A DNA stretch of 64,000 nt from Manihot esculenta (GCF_001659605.2 NC_035168.2:3094058-3158057); one strand, 5' to 3'; positions 1 to 13,956 are shown, counted from the first letter of the stretch. Numbers and translations: made by a program. The notes: a model not told the origin generated them from the sequence alone.

Positions 1-155
1 TTGCCATCCAATTTCACTATTTAAGAGTAAAAAATGATTAACTTTAGTTTGAGGTATATATATACTTTCTGCTATTTAAACCAAAGGTAACCGTTATATT
101 GGTGAGAGAAAAAAAAAATTAAGAGAGATGGAAAGTATAGGTTAGGCACTTAGGG

Positions 156-176
156 TATATATATATATATATATAT
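156..176. repeat. (TA)n microsatellite
   Basis: About ten uninterrupted TA units. A similar tract lies at 30439-30457. Confidence 0.9.
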
Positions 177-2719
177 GTTTCATTCAAACACTCCTTTTTG
201 TGGCATTTGCATAATGGGTTGCTTTGTATGTCTTTTTAGGCCAACAAAGATGTAGCCTTTTTGACTGGTCACTGACCAGAAAGAATAAACAGTTTCGGAT
301 TTTTTCCTTTTCCTTTTTTTTTTTTTGGATTATTTGTTCTTGGTTAGCTATTGCTTTGGGTCCGACTATTACATATGCTTCAAATTAAAATCATTCAGGT
401 GTTTTTTCTTTACATGCTCAATTTTTTTTCCTATGTTTGCTTAATTTACCATGAGTTATACTATCCTCGTAGATAATAGAAGCAGGTAACGAGCGACATG
501 AATGCTATAATGAAAAAATTGAATACGTATATTTTTTGACAAATTAATTACTTTAAAATCTATAAAAATAGGTCTGGTTTTGAAAATATGAATTTTTGAA
601 TATTATGTAACTGTGGTTAAACTAGCTAAAATACTAACTGGAGTTAAAACTTATAATTTAATGAGTCTAATAAGAGATAACCTTAATGTTGGCTAAACAA
701 ATTATTAAACTAGGTAAAGATGGCACGTACACAAAGGCAGTGGAATTAGAAACATTCCCAAATATCCCCAATTGTTTTTTATTGTGGAGGGCTATTTTCT
801 TGGGGTTCCCTACTCACTATCCTATTCTTTCTACTGCTACTAATACTTTCGTATACATACACATCTCAAGATCTCTTTCAGTTCTCTCTTCTTATACGCA
901 CAAAGTCTATGATTTTATTAGATATGTGAAGTATCATTACTGACCTTTTGACAAAAAAAAAAAAGGCATGGAGACTGAAAATTTAGCAGTGAACACTGAC
1001 TTTTGAAGGGTACTATTGTATGAAACAGCAGACAAAAGTGGAAGATGATTGAGGAATGAATGGGAGATCTCTCGTCTGCTGTGTTGTGTATATGTTTTTA
1101 ATTTTTGTTTATCACGAAACGCTTAGGTAAGATGAATAGTGGAGGTTTTTAGCTCTCCTTTCTATGCAATGGCACGCTAGCTAGCTAGGGAATATAAAGA
1201 CCAGACCAGGGACCTAACATGGGCCACTACAAAGCTTAACTCATCCACCGCCACCGCCACCCTCACCACCACCCCTTCTTGACCAAGAACACAAAATAAG
1301 AAGATCAATTACCTTTGCAGTGATTAGGGTTCTGTATGATTTTATTAAATATTGTCCCCAATTAACTAGGTTTATAATCTTAGATTTTCTTAATTGAAAA
1401 TTTCTTTTCAGTCCATTGCTTGTTGCTTTAATATATAATTAACATGTCATGAATATCGTGGTCAGCAATTAGAGGAATCATTTTGGGGAAATTCAAAACC
1501 TGAAATGTTCTCCAAATTAGTTAACTAGGAAATTGTGCTACAAATTTCAGAAAAAAAAAATAAAACTACTAAAAAGAATAGATGGTGCAATTTGAAGGAA
1601 GGAATATGAATGAATTTAGTTACCTTAATATTCTTTAAGAACAAAACAAACTAAAATTAAATAATTTATTGCGTTGATACGAAATTTGAACTTCAAGATT
1701 TGAATATTTGAGTTTTTCTATTCAAATATAAATAAAGATTAAGGCAATATTCAACCATATCTTTCACTATATATTTAAATTCACACTTTGGTGGATCTTT
1801 ACTTTCATGATAACTCATATATATATATATTTTATATATTCATTGGTATATTTTTCGATCAACTTTTGCACATTATTTTTTTTAAATTATTATTTAATTT
1901 TTATAATATAAAAAAATTTATTAATTAATCTCTCAATGACAAAAAAATTGAAAATATCTCCAATAAAAAGAGATTAATTAATATTTTTTTTAAAAATTTA
2001 AAGGATAAATTAATAAAATTTTTTAAAATTATAAAAAAATTATCGAAAGGACTAAATAGTAATATTTTAATGTATTTTTTAAATTAATATGAATTTTTTA
2101 TATTATAAAAACTAAATAATAATTTTTTTCTCTAAATAATTTTAAGAGTGTAATTTTATATTCATCTAGTATTTATGATAAATAATTTTATAATACTCTC
2201 CATCCCAATCAAACTCTAATTAATAAAAGAAAATTTCATTATTTAATTTTTATGATATAAAAAAATTATGAGTTGATTTCTCTATTTAATTTAAGTTAAA
2301 ATATTTCTATTAATTAATTATTTCAATAATTTTAATTATTAAATATTTACTTATAAAATAAATTCATTAATTAATTTATCACTTTTATAAAAATGTATTA
2401 TTAGAGTCTTCGTATTTGAAAATATTTTAAATTTTTCTATAACACTTAATAATTAAAATTAATAAAAAATTAATTAATTAACTTTTTAAAATTTTATGAA
2501 TATATTAATATATTTTTTAAAATTGAGTGATTAATTAATAAGTTTTTCTATACTAAATCAAATAGTAATTTTTTCAAAATTTTTATTTTTATCAATTACA
2601 CTAATTCTCATTTAACCAATATAATTTATAAAGGTTAAGAAACATTTTATGGATTAGTTTAGATCTCATTTTCTTCAATTCTACTTATTTTTTTAGATCA
2701 AGTAATATTCATAAATGAC

Positions 2720-2721
<2 letters not shown>

Positions 2722-2798
<77 letters not shown>
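2722..2798. repeat. (ATT)n trinucleotide microsatellite, about 26 units
   Basis: A perfect run of ATT/TTA units of roughly 77 bp sits in AT-rich intergenic DNA. Its length and purity suggest it is highly variable between individuals. Confidence 0.95.
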
Positions 2799-5700
2799 GT
2801 GTATTTACAGTCAAAGGATATTTTCAATTTAGTTTCCAGAAATATTTAATAATAAGAATGGAGAACTATAAATAGTAATTGCAATTTCACAATTAGTACT
2901 TGCAATTTATGAGGAGAATTTTAAATAGTTAAAAAGTTTGAAAAGATAATGTATTCTAAAAAGAAAATTTCACTATTTACTACTATAACAAAATTTATTA
3001 ATTAATTTTTTAATTTTAAAAATTATATTAAAATATTTTAAAATTTTAAAAATTTATTAATTAAACATTTTATTATAGTTGATCTCTTACTTTTATAGAA
3101 ATTTCTACTAAAAAGTTTTATGATGGCTAAAATTATCGAATGAACTGATTAATAGAATTTTAAAATTTTATTAATATTTTGATATATTTTTTAAAATTAA
3201 TACATTAATTAATAATTTTTTTTTCAAAAATAAAAATTGAATATTTTTTTTAAATTAGAGATTAAATAATTAGTTATATTAAATTACACAAATTAAATAA
3301 TAATTTTTGCTTATAATTTGTCAATTGTACTTATATTAATTATATTTTATCATGTTAATTATGATGGACTATAAAGTACTTCTAGCTTTTATCTAACATA
3401 CCTTGCATGTTTTTATATTCGTTGTAATACTTGTGATTTATTTTGTAAATAATAAAATTTTAATTTTTATATAATTTTATGTAAAAATATAATAAAATTA
3501 GAATTTAAATATATAAATAATAATTTTAAATTTAAATAGAAATCATTCTTGAAATAAATTCAACTTTTAAAATAATAAAAATTTTATATTATTTCTTAAT
3601 CAATCAAAATTAAAACAATGTACATTATGTATATAAAAAAATTCTCATTATTTTTCTCTTTTCTCGCTTTTTATATATAGTATAAATTATTAATTAAATA
3701 ATAATATCATTAAAAAAATAATTTTAAAAAAATAAATTAATTTATAAAATATACAAAATAAAATACATAAATTATATCATATATAAAAAACACATGCTAT
3801 TAAGAAAAATTAATCCTATACTAGTTTTATTCAATAACTAATTTATAGTTAGAGAAATTTTTATAAATAATCACTTTTATTTGTAAATCTTGAAAAAAAT
3901 AAGAAAAAATACATATAAAATCATAAAAAGTTATTTGATTGTAATTTTGGTATTAATTTTTAAATAATAAATATAAAAAATTTAAATTCAATTAAACATT
4001 ATTAATTTTATATAAAAAAACTTATTTATATACATATAACCATAAAATAAATTCAAATTCGGTGCAAGAATTATATATTGATTTCTGGCCATCTATCTGA
4101 CAGTTTCAATAATTTACTTTCAGCAATTAACAACATTAAATGATGAAAGAAAATTGAACTTCTCTGTTTAAAAGTTTCCATTGAAGTGGGAACTCATCAG
4201 TTGAGGACTGAAGAATGAGTTTTCCTTGCCTCTTCCCTTATTCTAGTTGTTAGGGTTAGGGCCACACTTGAAATACCGAGGGACCCAAAAATTAGTGCTC
4301 AATTAAAATATTTAATTTATACAAAAATAATAATATATTTGAGAAGGTAAGGAGCTAGCTTTTCATACACACGATGTCTATTTTTGGCTCTCAATCCCCC
4401 TAGCCAATAAGAGATTGAGAAGGTAACGAGCTAGCTAGCTCCTCCTGTTGAGTTATTTGAGTTGCCTCTCCATGCCTATCCCGTAATGCTCTTATATGGT
4501 TTTTTTTCATTTGTTATGTTTTCCCTTTTTTATTGGCTTGTTTTAGTATTACCGTATTTTTCTTCTTCTGAAATTTCTTTATATGATTTTCTAGCCATGG
4601 AAGAGGAAATCAAGAGGAAAAACAATATCACCCAGAAGAGAAATTCGAGTCTCCTACTTGGTGTGTCGAGTCCTTCTTTACCTGTTAAGGTTTCTTTGTT
4701 GAGCACATGAACTTGGACTTGTGAGCTTTACTTTTAGCAATTAGATTTTAGAGTTTAATTTACTTTAAATTTTTAAACCTTTTTATTTCCTTGCATTTTT
4801 AATAAATTTCTATTTTATTATTAAAAAGAACTCCATAAAATCCACCATAGTAAAACACTGAGTCGAATAAAACCCTTATCAAGTAACTATTATAACTGTA
4901 TTTTCAACTCTTTCAATTCTGTAGAAACTATTCTGTAAAGAGCAATTGAAATAGGTGCAGTATCTGATACAACTTCTATAGCAAAATCTACTTTTCTTTT
5001 TAGAGATAATTTTGGCAACTCTAAGAAATACATCTGAAAAATAACATACTGTAGGTAAATTTGACACATTAGGACTTTTTTTTTTTAGTTTCAATCACAC
5101 TAGTTAGATAGACTGTACAACCTTTTCTAATCAATCTCTTAGCTGTAGTAGCAAAAACTACACTACGGCTGTATTAGGATATTTCTCCAAAAAGCTATGC
5201 CTTACAAAATAATTGAGAGAGAGAGAAGGAATTTAAGGGGAAATGAAGGAATGTTTTGTGGCTTCTTAATCCCTATGTAGTACTTTACATTAAATTGAAT
5301 AAATTAGGTAAATGGAAACCCTTTATTCCCTGTGTTTTGAGTCCCAAGAAACAGTTCCCCATTCCTTGAGACATGCCGTCTCTTTCTCTTTTTGTTCGGA
5401 CTCTCGGCTGCCGAAATTAATATTCCTCTCTATATAGCCACAATATTAGAATTTCTACATCCAAGTGAGATAGAACATATGAAAATAATTTTGAATAAGA
5501 TTGGAAGATTTAATTGATTTCAAAATTGATTTAACTACTATTAAAAAGAGTCTGATGTAGTACCAAGTTTACAAGGTTGAAAAGAAGAGATTATGACAGC
5601 TTATTAGAAAGAAAAAAAATATATTAAAGAAAGAAAAAAAAGTTGTTATGCTAGCATTTTTGGAAAATTATAAAACATATTTTGTGTTCTAAAAATAGTG

Positions 5701-6321
5701 TATTGGATATTTATATATAATTAAAAATGAAATGAAACTTTTTAATTTTTTTTTTTTAAAATTACCATATTTTGAGAGTGGCAGCAATGTATCCGGTACT
5801 TATCATGCATGTAGGGAGATGATTTTTAGGTTAATATACCTTATCTCGCTGTTTAATGGGTTGCATAAAAGAGAGAGACCCACTTAACAAAATCATATCT
5901 TTTATCAAAGCAGAGAGAGAGAGAGCAAAAGCTGAATTGCCTTTGATACTGGCGCAATTCGTCCCTCTTGTCAGCACATGCATTCCACTTTCCACTACAA
6001 ATTCTACTTTGGACCCCAAATTTTACCTCACCCACAAGCAAGGCATTAGCCCAAACTTCCATATATTTCACGCCCCTTCTTTCTAATTTTTCCACCTCCA
6101 GCTTCACAATCCTACGCCCATATCCATATCTCAACTCTACACCTACTTAGCAACTCTTCTTAGATTCATGTACATGTATATCTTCTTCCAACGATCTTTG
6201 ACAGATACCCATCAGGCTAAAATCTCTAGGAAACCTTCCCTCAGCTCATACTGTCTTTTTTGAGCTTCTCTTTTGCCTGTATATATCTGTTCTTTTGCAG
6301 ACTAGTTGAGTGAGGGAAAAA

Positions 6322-9300
6322 ATGAGAGCAGGAGGTTGCACGGTGCAGCAAGCTCTAACTGCGGAGGCGGCAACAGTCGTTAAACAAGCCGTGACTCTGG
6401 CTAGACGGCGAGGTCATGCCCAAGTGACGCCACTCCATGTAGCTAACACCATGCTTGCTGCCTCTACTGGCTTATTGAGAACAGCTTGTCTTCAATCCCA
6501 CTCTCACCCCCTCCAATGCAAAGCTTTAGAGCTTTGCTTCAACGTTGCCCTTAATCGTCTCCCAGCTTCTACATCAAGCCCCATATTAGGTACTCATTCC
6601 CAACAGTATCCTTCAATCTCTAATGCCTTGGTTGCTGCCTTTAAGCGCGCTCAGGCTCATCAACGGCGTGGCTCTATTGAGAACCAGCAGCAGCCTCTCC
6701 TAGCTGTGAAAATAGAGTTAGAGCAGCTCGTAATATCCATTTTAGATGATCCTAGTGTTAGTAGAGTCATGAGAGAAGCTGGTTTCTCGAGTACCCAAGT
6801 GAAAAGCAATGTTGAACAAGCAGTTTCTTTAGAAATTTGTTCTCAAAGTGCTCCTTCTGTAACTAGCAAGTCCAAGGAAAGCAACGTTCTTGCCCTTTCC
6901 CATTCTCCTACTTTGAGTCAAGTAGAAGCCAAAGCAAGCAAACAAACAACATCTTTAGATCCAGTAAGGAACGAGGATGTGATGAGTGTTATAGAAAAGT
7001 TAATGAACAAAAGAAAGAGAAGTATTGTGATTGTAGGAGAGTGTCTTGCTATTATAGAGGGCGTGGTTAAAGGAGTTATGGACAAAGTTATTAAAGGAGA
7101 CGTTCCTGATTCTTTGAGGGAAGTGAAGTTTGTATCATTTCCAATATCTTCTTTTGCTCATCTTTCCAGAGTAGAAATAGAACAGAAGCTTGAAGATCTT
7201 AAGAGCCTGTTGCGAAGCTATGTGAGCAAAGGAGTTGTGTTGAATTTGGGAGATCTCAAGTGGGTCAGTGAGTATAGGACTAGCAGTTCAAGCTATTTGT
7301 GTCCAATGGAGCAAATGATCATGGAGCTTGGGAAATTGGCCTGTGGACTTGGCGAACAAAATGGGAAATTTTGGCTAATGGGGATTGCTACTTTTCAAAC
7401 ATACATGAAGTGCAAATCTGGCAATCCATCACTTGAGACTATTTGGAGTCTCCATCCTCTTACAATTCCTGCAGGCAGCTTACGCTTAAGTCTCATCACC
7501 GACAGGTAATACACTTGGTAAATTTAGATAGTAATAGTAGCCAATTATTTCATTCTCTTTTCTTTCTTTCTACATCTATATGGATTTTGAATTCCTTCGC
7601 TGCAAAGGAAAAGAATTACTGTTTACGTTTTCTTTTTAGTTAAAAATAAAAGAAGATTTTATCAAAATGAAAAAATGGAAAGCAATGCTGAAATAAAGTT
7701 CTTTTTCCTTTTCATTTTGGTAAATTAAAATTTAAGTTAAAGCCTGTTTTCTTCCTATTCGTGAGAGGGAAATGATAGTATAAAGCTCAGCCATATAGCT
7801 CTATAAAGCAGTTCCGTTTTCCTTTTCTTTTGGCTTTTAGATATCTGAATCCTCAAGTTGCAACTTTAGGAAATTCAACTAGTGAAATTAACACAAGTTG
7901 CTATAGCCATTTTCATTTTAACTATATTTTTCTTCAATGCCTATGTAACTTGCTTTCTCTTTTCCCTTCAGTGATCTGCAAAGTCAGTCCACAAGCAATA
8001 AAGCAGATCAAAGCTGCTGGATTATACTTGAAGGTGATGAAGAGAATCAACTCACTTGCTGTTCTGATTGTACAGCCAAGTTTGAAAACGAGGCTCGAAG
8101 CTTACAGGCTACTACTTGTAACAGTGAGTCTACAAGTTCTAGCCTTCCTGCATGGCTTCAACAATGCAAAAATGAGATCAAAGGACTTAACAATAGTAAT
8201 GATCAGGTAACTAATTAATTTGTATGATTAATTAATCACATTTGGAGCTCCCTAACATTCATAATATTAAATTCCTTTTTACTTTTTTATTATCTTCCAG
8301 GATTCTGTCTCAATCAAAGATCTTCGCAAAAAGTGGAACTCAATTTGCAGTTCAACCCACCACCAACCTTATTCTTCTGAGAAAACCATCACATTTTCTT
8401 CTGTGTCACCTTCCTCTTTTTCTTCTGGTTTCTCATATGCTCAGCGATACTCTAATTTGCAACTAATCCATCATGACTGGCCAATGGTTGAACCCAAGCA
8501 ATCATGGAGGGACTACCATTTCTGGGTCGGTTCAGAAACTGTTAACAAGGGAAGCGCTACAATTGATGAACCCAGCTTGAGAATGTACATTCCAGAGCAT
8601 AGAGATTATCCCAAACCTCCATTTTCATCGAATCCAAGTTCTACTCCTAATTCCACTTCTTCCAGTGATGTAATGGAAATAGAATATCTCCACAAGTTCA
8701 AGGAGCTGAACGCTGAGAACTTGAAAATTCTATGCAATGCATTGGAGAAAAAGGTGCCATGGCAGAAAGATATAATCCCTGAAATCGCGAGCACGATCTT
8801 GCAATGCAGGTCAGGCATGGTAAGAAGAAAAGGGAAGGTTAGAAACTGTGAGGCCAAAGAAGAAACTTGGTTACTATTTCAAGGAGTTGATATGGAAGCT
8901 AAAGAGAAGATAGCCAAAGAATTGGCTAGAATAGTCTTTGGCTCGCAGAACAATTTTATTTCCACTGCATTAAGCAGCTTTTCATCCACAAGAGCAGATT
9001 CAACCGAAGACTGCAGAAACAAGAGATCAAGAGATGAACAAAGTTGCAGCTACATCGAAAGATTTTCCGAGGCTTTGTCAAGCAACCCACATCGAGTTTT
9101 CTTAGTGGAAGATATTGAGCAAGCAGATTATCGCTCAAAGTTGGGTTTTAAAAGGGCAATTGAAAGAGGAAGAATAACAAATGTCATTGGTGAAGAAGTT
9201 GGTCTCAGTGATTCTATCATTATTTTGAGCTGTGAAAGCTTTAGCTCAAGATCAAGAGCCTGTTCTCCAACCATCAAGCAAAAAACCGATAATTCCCAAG

Positions 9301-9470
9301 AAGAAGAGAAAGGTCCAAGCAGTGCAACAATGGAGGAAACAAGCCCTTGTGTCTCACTGGATTTGAATATCTCCATTGACGATGATAGTGCTGAGGATCA
9401 ATCAATTGACGACATTGGCCTTCTTGAATTTGTCGATAGAAGGATTATTTTAAAAATCCATGAATTCTAA
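6322..9470 (+). CDS. SMXL3: SMAX1-LIKE 3 type protein (SMXL, class I Clp ATPase-like repressor), 3 exons, 862 aa
   Basis: Coding exons are 6322-7505, 7972-8206 and 8301-9470. All junctions are GT-AG and the phases join cleanly. A GTG 12 bp upstream is in frame, but the ATG at 6322 gives the family's usual start (MRAGGCTVQQ). Residues 1-170 form the double Clp-N domain. A degenerate first ATPase region follows near residue 230 (SIVIVGEC). The second ATPase region has a broken Walker A at residues 661-674 (LLFQGVDMEAKEK) and a Walker B-like segment near 737-749. An EAR motif, LDLNI, is at 826-830. I see no RGKT degradation motif, as expected for the strigolactone-insensitive SMXL3/4/5 clade. 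The length is near Arabidopsis SMXL3 and well short of SMXL4/5. Family knowledge: these nuclear proteins promote phloem formation and repress transcription through EAR-TOPLESS contacts. The clade assignment is confident; orthology to SMXL3 itself is inferred. Confidence 0.93.
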
Positions 9471-10289
9471 ATCCTAATACTAACTAGATAGGGGAAAACA
9501 CGGTGAATATTCATGTCACTAGAGGTAGTTTTGATCTTTTTTTTTTTTATTTTTTCTTTTTAAAAATGTTGTTTAAATAGTTTTTAGATTCTGATATATA
9601 GGATTCCTAGGGTTAGAGATAAAGAAAGGTGATGCTTTCTTAATGTAAAATCATCACATTGTACAATATCGTCCATTATCTTCATGAAATACCTTGAAAA
9701 AAAAAACTTCATAAACCCCAAAAATTTCTTTCTTTTTCTTTTCTTTTCCCCTTATTTTTCATCTTCTGATTCTTGCAATATTTATATTCTATCAATTTAT
9801 GCATGGATTCAAGTGTAATCGTGCATGAAAGAAAGCTAGTTACTTGAGTGGGTGGTGTGGGATATTCATCACCTTTCCTCATCCAACTTATCATTTCAAC
9901 GTGTCTTACACTGTTTACACATAACCAACCGTTTGAAGCTGTTTCTCTAGCTAGGACCCATTATTCTTCTTGCCAATGTGCTCCTTGCCATTTCATTTAA
10001 ATAGGAAAGCTTTTAGATATTCTTTTTTTTTTTAAATATCCTTACATTTTATGAAAATTAATGGTTTAATCTCATTTTTAAAATCTAATTTAAATATATT
10101 TTATTTAATAAAATTAAATTAATTAATCAATTTATTTTAATCTTGATAAATTATATAAAAAATTAAAGTGGTCCTACTCCTATACATTGAAATGTTTAAT
10201 GTTAATATATACTTAGAAAAATAGAAAAATTGCATTCCATGTCCTCTTACTCCTATGTATTGAAATGTTAAGTTTTTTTTTAAGAGTAT

Positions 10290-10715
10290 GGATTACTCTG
10301 AGCTGAGCAAATCAAACCGAATTAAATAAATTAAAAATTAAAATTTTGATGTTTATAAAAATCGAATCGAATTGATTTTAATCAGAAACTGAACTAAATC
10401 AAACTTTGATTTAGTTCCATTTAACCGGTTTAAATTTTAATAAATTTTTTATTTTTTATATATTATTTTTATTTTTAATATTTTAAAATTTAATCAGAAT
10501 ATTTTAACCTTGATCTAATCTCTCTATATTATTGAAAATAATATACTATTATTACTAATCGGTTCATTGGTTTTTTTTTTAATTTTTTCTAACCAAAACC
10601 GAATCGAATTGAAATAGTTGAAATTTTTAAAATTAAAATCAAATTGAACCGAAATGAATAAAAAATCATCCTACTCGGTCTATTTTTTCGGTTTGAACCG
10701 AATATTTCTCATTTT
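10290..10715. repeat. AT-rich dispersed repeat with 'aaccgaa / ttcggtt' motifs
   Basis: The segment starts with 'caaatcaaaccgaatt' and ends with 'ttcggtttgaaccgaat', with many interior variants of aatcgaatt and aaccgaa. Motifs at the two ends are in roughly inverted orientation, suggesting a fold-back element. A related stretch lies at about 42.88-43.40 kb, and weaker ones near 15.4 and 30.5 kb. Such repeats are common in plant genomes; I cannot assign a superfamily. Confidence 0.5.
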
Positions 10716-10783
10716 ATTGAATTAAGATTAATTTTGTTTGCACTAATCAAGTTGGCATAATGAACTTTCTAATTTTAAATTAC

Positions 10784-10833
10784 AAAAGAAATAACTTTAA
10801 TGCCATTTCAAAAAAAAAAGAAATAACTTTAAT
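10784..10833 (+). mobile_element. Miniature A-tailed insertion with 18-bp flanking repeats
   Basis: The 18-bp sequence AAAAGAAATAACTTTAAT occurs at 10784-10801 and again at 10816-10833. Between the copies are only 14 bp, GCCATTTCAAAAAA. Direct repeat, short body and A-run before the second copy form the signature of target-primed retroposition, here cut down to the last few bases of the element. The body shares CCATTTC(A)n with the insertion at 15246. Confidence 0.6.
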
Positions 10834-13800
10834 TATGACATTAAAATCAGTATATCTAATTTTTTTAGTTTAGTGGAATTAAATATGTGAGATAAATTTC
10901 TATTAAATATTTATTATATTTTGGATAAATTAATTAAGGGTCTTAGATGAAAGCATATAATTAATTTATCCCACCATGATTAAACTGTTAATTATAGCTC
11001 AGTTAAGTTGCTTGTCAAAACGAGATAAGGCATTATCATGATTAAGGTAATTAATTTATAAATCATACATAATCAACAGTGACACCTTTTCCTTGTAAAT
11101 CATACCACAATTCAATTCTCTCAACTTTTTAAATTAATTTTAAAAATTAATGAAAATAAATTTAAAAAAGAAAATAAATAGGAAAAGCAAAATCTTAAGA
11201 TTAAGATTAAGGGTAAGATTCATAACGTGAGGGATGTGCAAAGGAGAAACAACTTTTTTCTGCTTTAGAAGAGAAAAAAAAGCAAAATCTTCCCTAAGAA
11301 ATATCAAAAGAGCACTACTTTTCATGCTTTGTTATGCGTTTTTGTAAAAGAATAACTTTTTCTTTCTTTGATTTTCGTAACCCCAACATTCTCCTCTTTA
11401 GAAAGTTATGGTATTTAAGGGTTCAAAAATTTCAAAAAAATAATAATAAAAATAAAGTACTGCAAAGATAAAGCATCTCACTCTTCTTTAAACCCTAAAG
11501 ATGTTTCTACTTTAGAATCGCAAAAAGATTATTATCTTCACAGCTTTAAATTAAAATCCATAAGCATAAGAAGAGAATTTGTCGTTTTTCTAATGCATTC
11601 TCATTTACAGGACAAAAGTGGGTTTTGATGAGTTTCAATCTTCTTTTTCAAACTAAAATCCTTCTTAATTCTTATATTCTTTCTTCTATTTTTCACTTAC
11701 TTATCTCTTTTTACTACTACTCTCTAAAAGCAAGAACCCTCTATCTTAATTACAATGATTTTATTTTCATCTTTCACTTTCCGTTATTTCTTTCCCAATT
11801 CTCTCTCTCTTTTTTTTCCTTCTGTCTTCAGTAAACTTCATTATTATAAAAATAAATTTAAGGTATAATTTCATCCATTAATTAAAAAAGAAATGAATAT
11901 GGTTTCGAGTAAATTAATAAATCAAAAGGATTCCCAATGTGTATGGAGTAAATCTTTGTTTAACTAATCTTGATTGTAAGATTTGTTGGTATCCTACACT
12001 TTTTATAAGTGTGATGATTATCTGATTGATATCCAAAGCAGGAAATACTAAGCTGCAGGTATATTTTATGAGCAAGTGAGTATACATGGAATCTTTTTTT
12101 TTTTTTTTTTTTGCCCTCAAAAGCAGGAAGGAAGTTAAAGATAGTGCATGAATTAAGAAAAATAAAATTATAAACAAAAAAAAAATGTTAATAAATTGCA
12201 GAAAGTGGGTGTTCCTTTTAAAGCAAAAGCTTCTCTCTTTTTTTCACTACTCCTTGTGGCTGGTGTTTATCCTTCTTCATTCCATCTCTTCCAAACAGGG
12301 CTTAATTAGCTAGCTCACCTTTTCCTTTCATCTGTGTGATAAGTTTTATTTTTATAATAACATAAATGGAAAAGATGTGTGCAGTGTATATCTCTATCAA
12401 GTGTAAAAAATTATCATATTTGCATCAAAATTTGACCAATTTATAATATTTGTGTTAGCCACTAAGCAACACATGGTGAGCATCATTTGTTCCCAGCAAA
12501 ACCTTTGGCCAATTTTTGAGCACTAAATTGCCAAAAAAAAGTGTTTATGCACAAATTTTTTCTAATCAGTATAGTTTTGATATCAATTATAACAGTTTAG
12601 TTCAAACTGATCCAAATAATTTTCGGATTTATTTTCTACTTGAGTTAACTCACATTAATAGTTTTTGCTAATTATTTATAAACTCATTAATTTTTTGTAA
12701 ATAATTAATATGGAACACTACACACTTTTAATTCGTAGAGCTAATCCTCGAAAAAAATTAGTGTTCTATAAACAGTGAGTAAAAAGGATACATCGTTTAT
12801 GTTTATGTATATATCTATTTGAAAGAGAAATACCATAAGAACTCTCAATAATCTCTACCCCAGAAGATGTCAAATTCAGAAGAGAAGAAAGATGGAGATT
12901 CATGGATAACTGGATAAGATGATTGGATTTGAAAACCCAAAAAAAAAAAAACTTATCACACTCTATATATGTGGAATAATTAAGAAACCTTTTACAATAG
13001 ATGTGTGTGTGTGTGTCCCATTTGAAACACAAATGAAAAAAATCTGTAACTTGGATGAAAGATGGTCCATAGAAATTGATGAGTGTGTTGGGGCACAGTG
13101 GAGCCCTTGTCGACCTTAAGTCAAGTGTTGAAGCATTTGTCTGAACAAGGGGAATAGGGATGTGTAGTAAAAAGGAGAATTTTACGTCACCTTGAGGTGA
13201 GGGGCCAAGCCAAAACTTGAGTCATAAGCCTGATGGAATAAGAGACATACTCATTAAGGCAACCACATTCTTGTTGCTTTACTTTGCCCAATTGCCTTAT
13301 TCTTTAGCTTCTTTATTTCTTTTCTTTGCTTTTCTATCTCCTCCTTTTGAGCCATTTATTTATTTATATTTTGTTTACTTTAGAAACCTTTTCTCACCAG
13401 TAACCACCAAAAATGAATACCTAAATAACTTTTTGCCAACTCTCTAATCATCTTTCTCCAGATATGGCTTCTTTCTTTTCTTTGCTTTTCTCTTCAAATA
13501 ATGCTTTTTATTATAATTCTTTTTTATTGTATCTGTATGGCCCTTCCTTCTTTATAAGTCTTTTTACCTAGTCTTCAAAGACTAAGAATCATAGAATGTG
13601 AGATAACTCATTATTATTAACCACAAAATATATTATTCTTTAAGAATAATAAAAAAATAAATAAAAAAATATCTTGTTGAAAAATATTTTTTAAAGAAAA
13701 TATTTTTTATAATTTTTTTTTAAATATAAGTTATTTTTTACAAATAACGGAGAGTTGATGGAAAAATAAATTTTGTTTTTTAATAACAAAATTGCAAACA

Positions 13801-13956
13801 ATAATATGTAGGGTAGATTAACCCAAAGAAAAACCCATGTTAGGTTTAAGGGAAAGGGTAAGTGAGTGGGATGAGATGTTTGCCTTTCTCGGCAGTGTCC
13901 ACTAATCAAACACCATTAAAAGCATGATTCCAAATTTATTACTTTTTCTCTTTTCC

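Larger units (their letters stand above)
1..5825. other. AT-rich intergenic region, no supported gene
   Basis: The sequence is strongly AT-rich with many A/T homopolymers and stop codons in all frames. Short open frames near 690-940, 4460-4710 and 4880-5090 have no recognisable domain, no splice logic and ordinary intergenic composition, so I do not call them genes. From about 1,850 to 3,750 the DNA repeatedly uses phrases of the type 'ttaattaattttttaaaatttt' and 'aaatagtaa', which recur near 51.6-52.6 kb and 57.1 kb and look like a decayed dispersed repeat family. A TA-dinucleotide tract (156-176) and a long ATT microsatellite are listed separately. The GC-richer stretch from about 5,850 to 6,320 just before the SMXL gene is probably its promoter and 5' leader. 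Confidence 0.6.

Noticed and set aside
1025..1082. Hairpin with a 9-bp perfect stem (ACAGCAGAC / GTCTGCTGT) as a possible microRNA precursor
   Set aside because: The stem is too short and the 40-base loop unpaired; no known plant microRNA sequence is present.
5831..6150. Overlapping open frames on both strands before the SMXL gene
   Set aside because: They shadow one GC-richer stretch, lack domains, and the position fits the SMXL promoter or 5' leader.
7830..8210. 126-codon frame inside the SMXL gene
   Set aside because: It runs through intron 1 and reads exon 2 in the wrong frame; the spliced frame matches the SMXL family.
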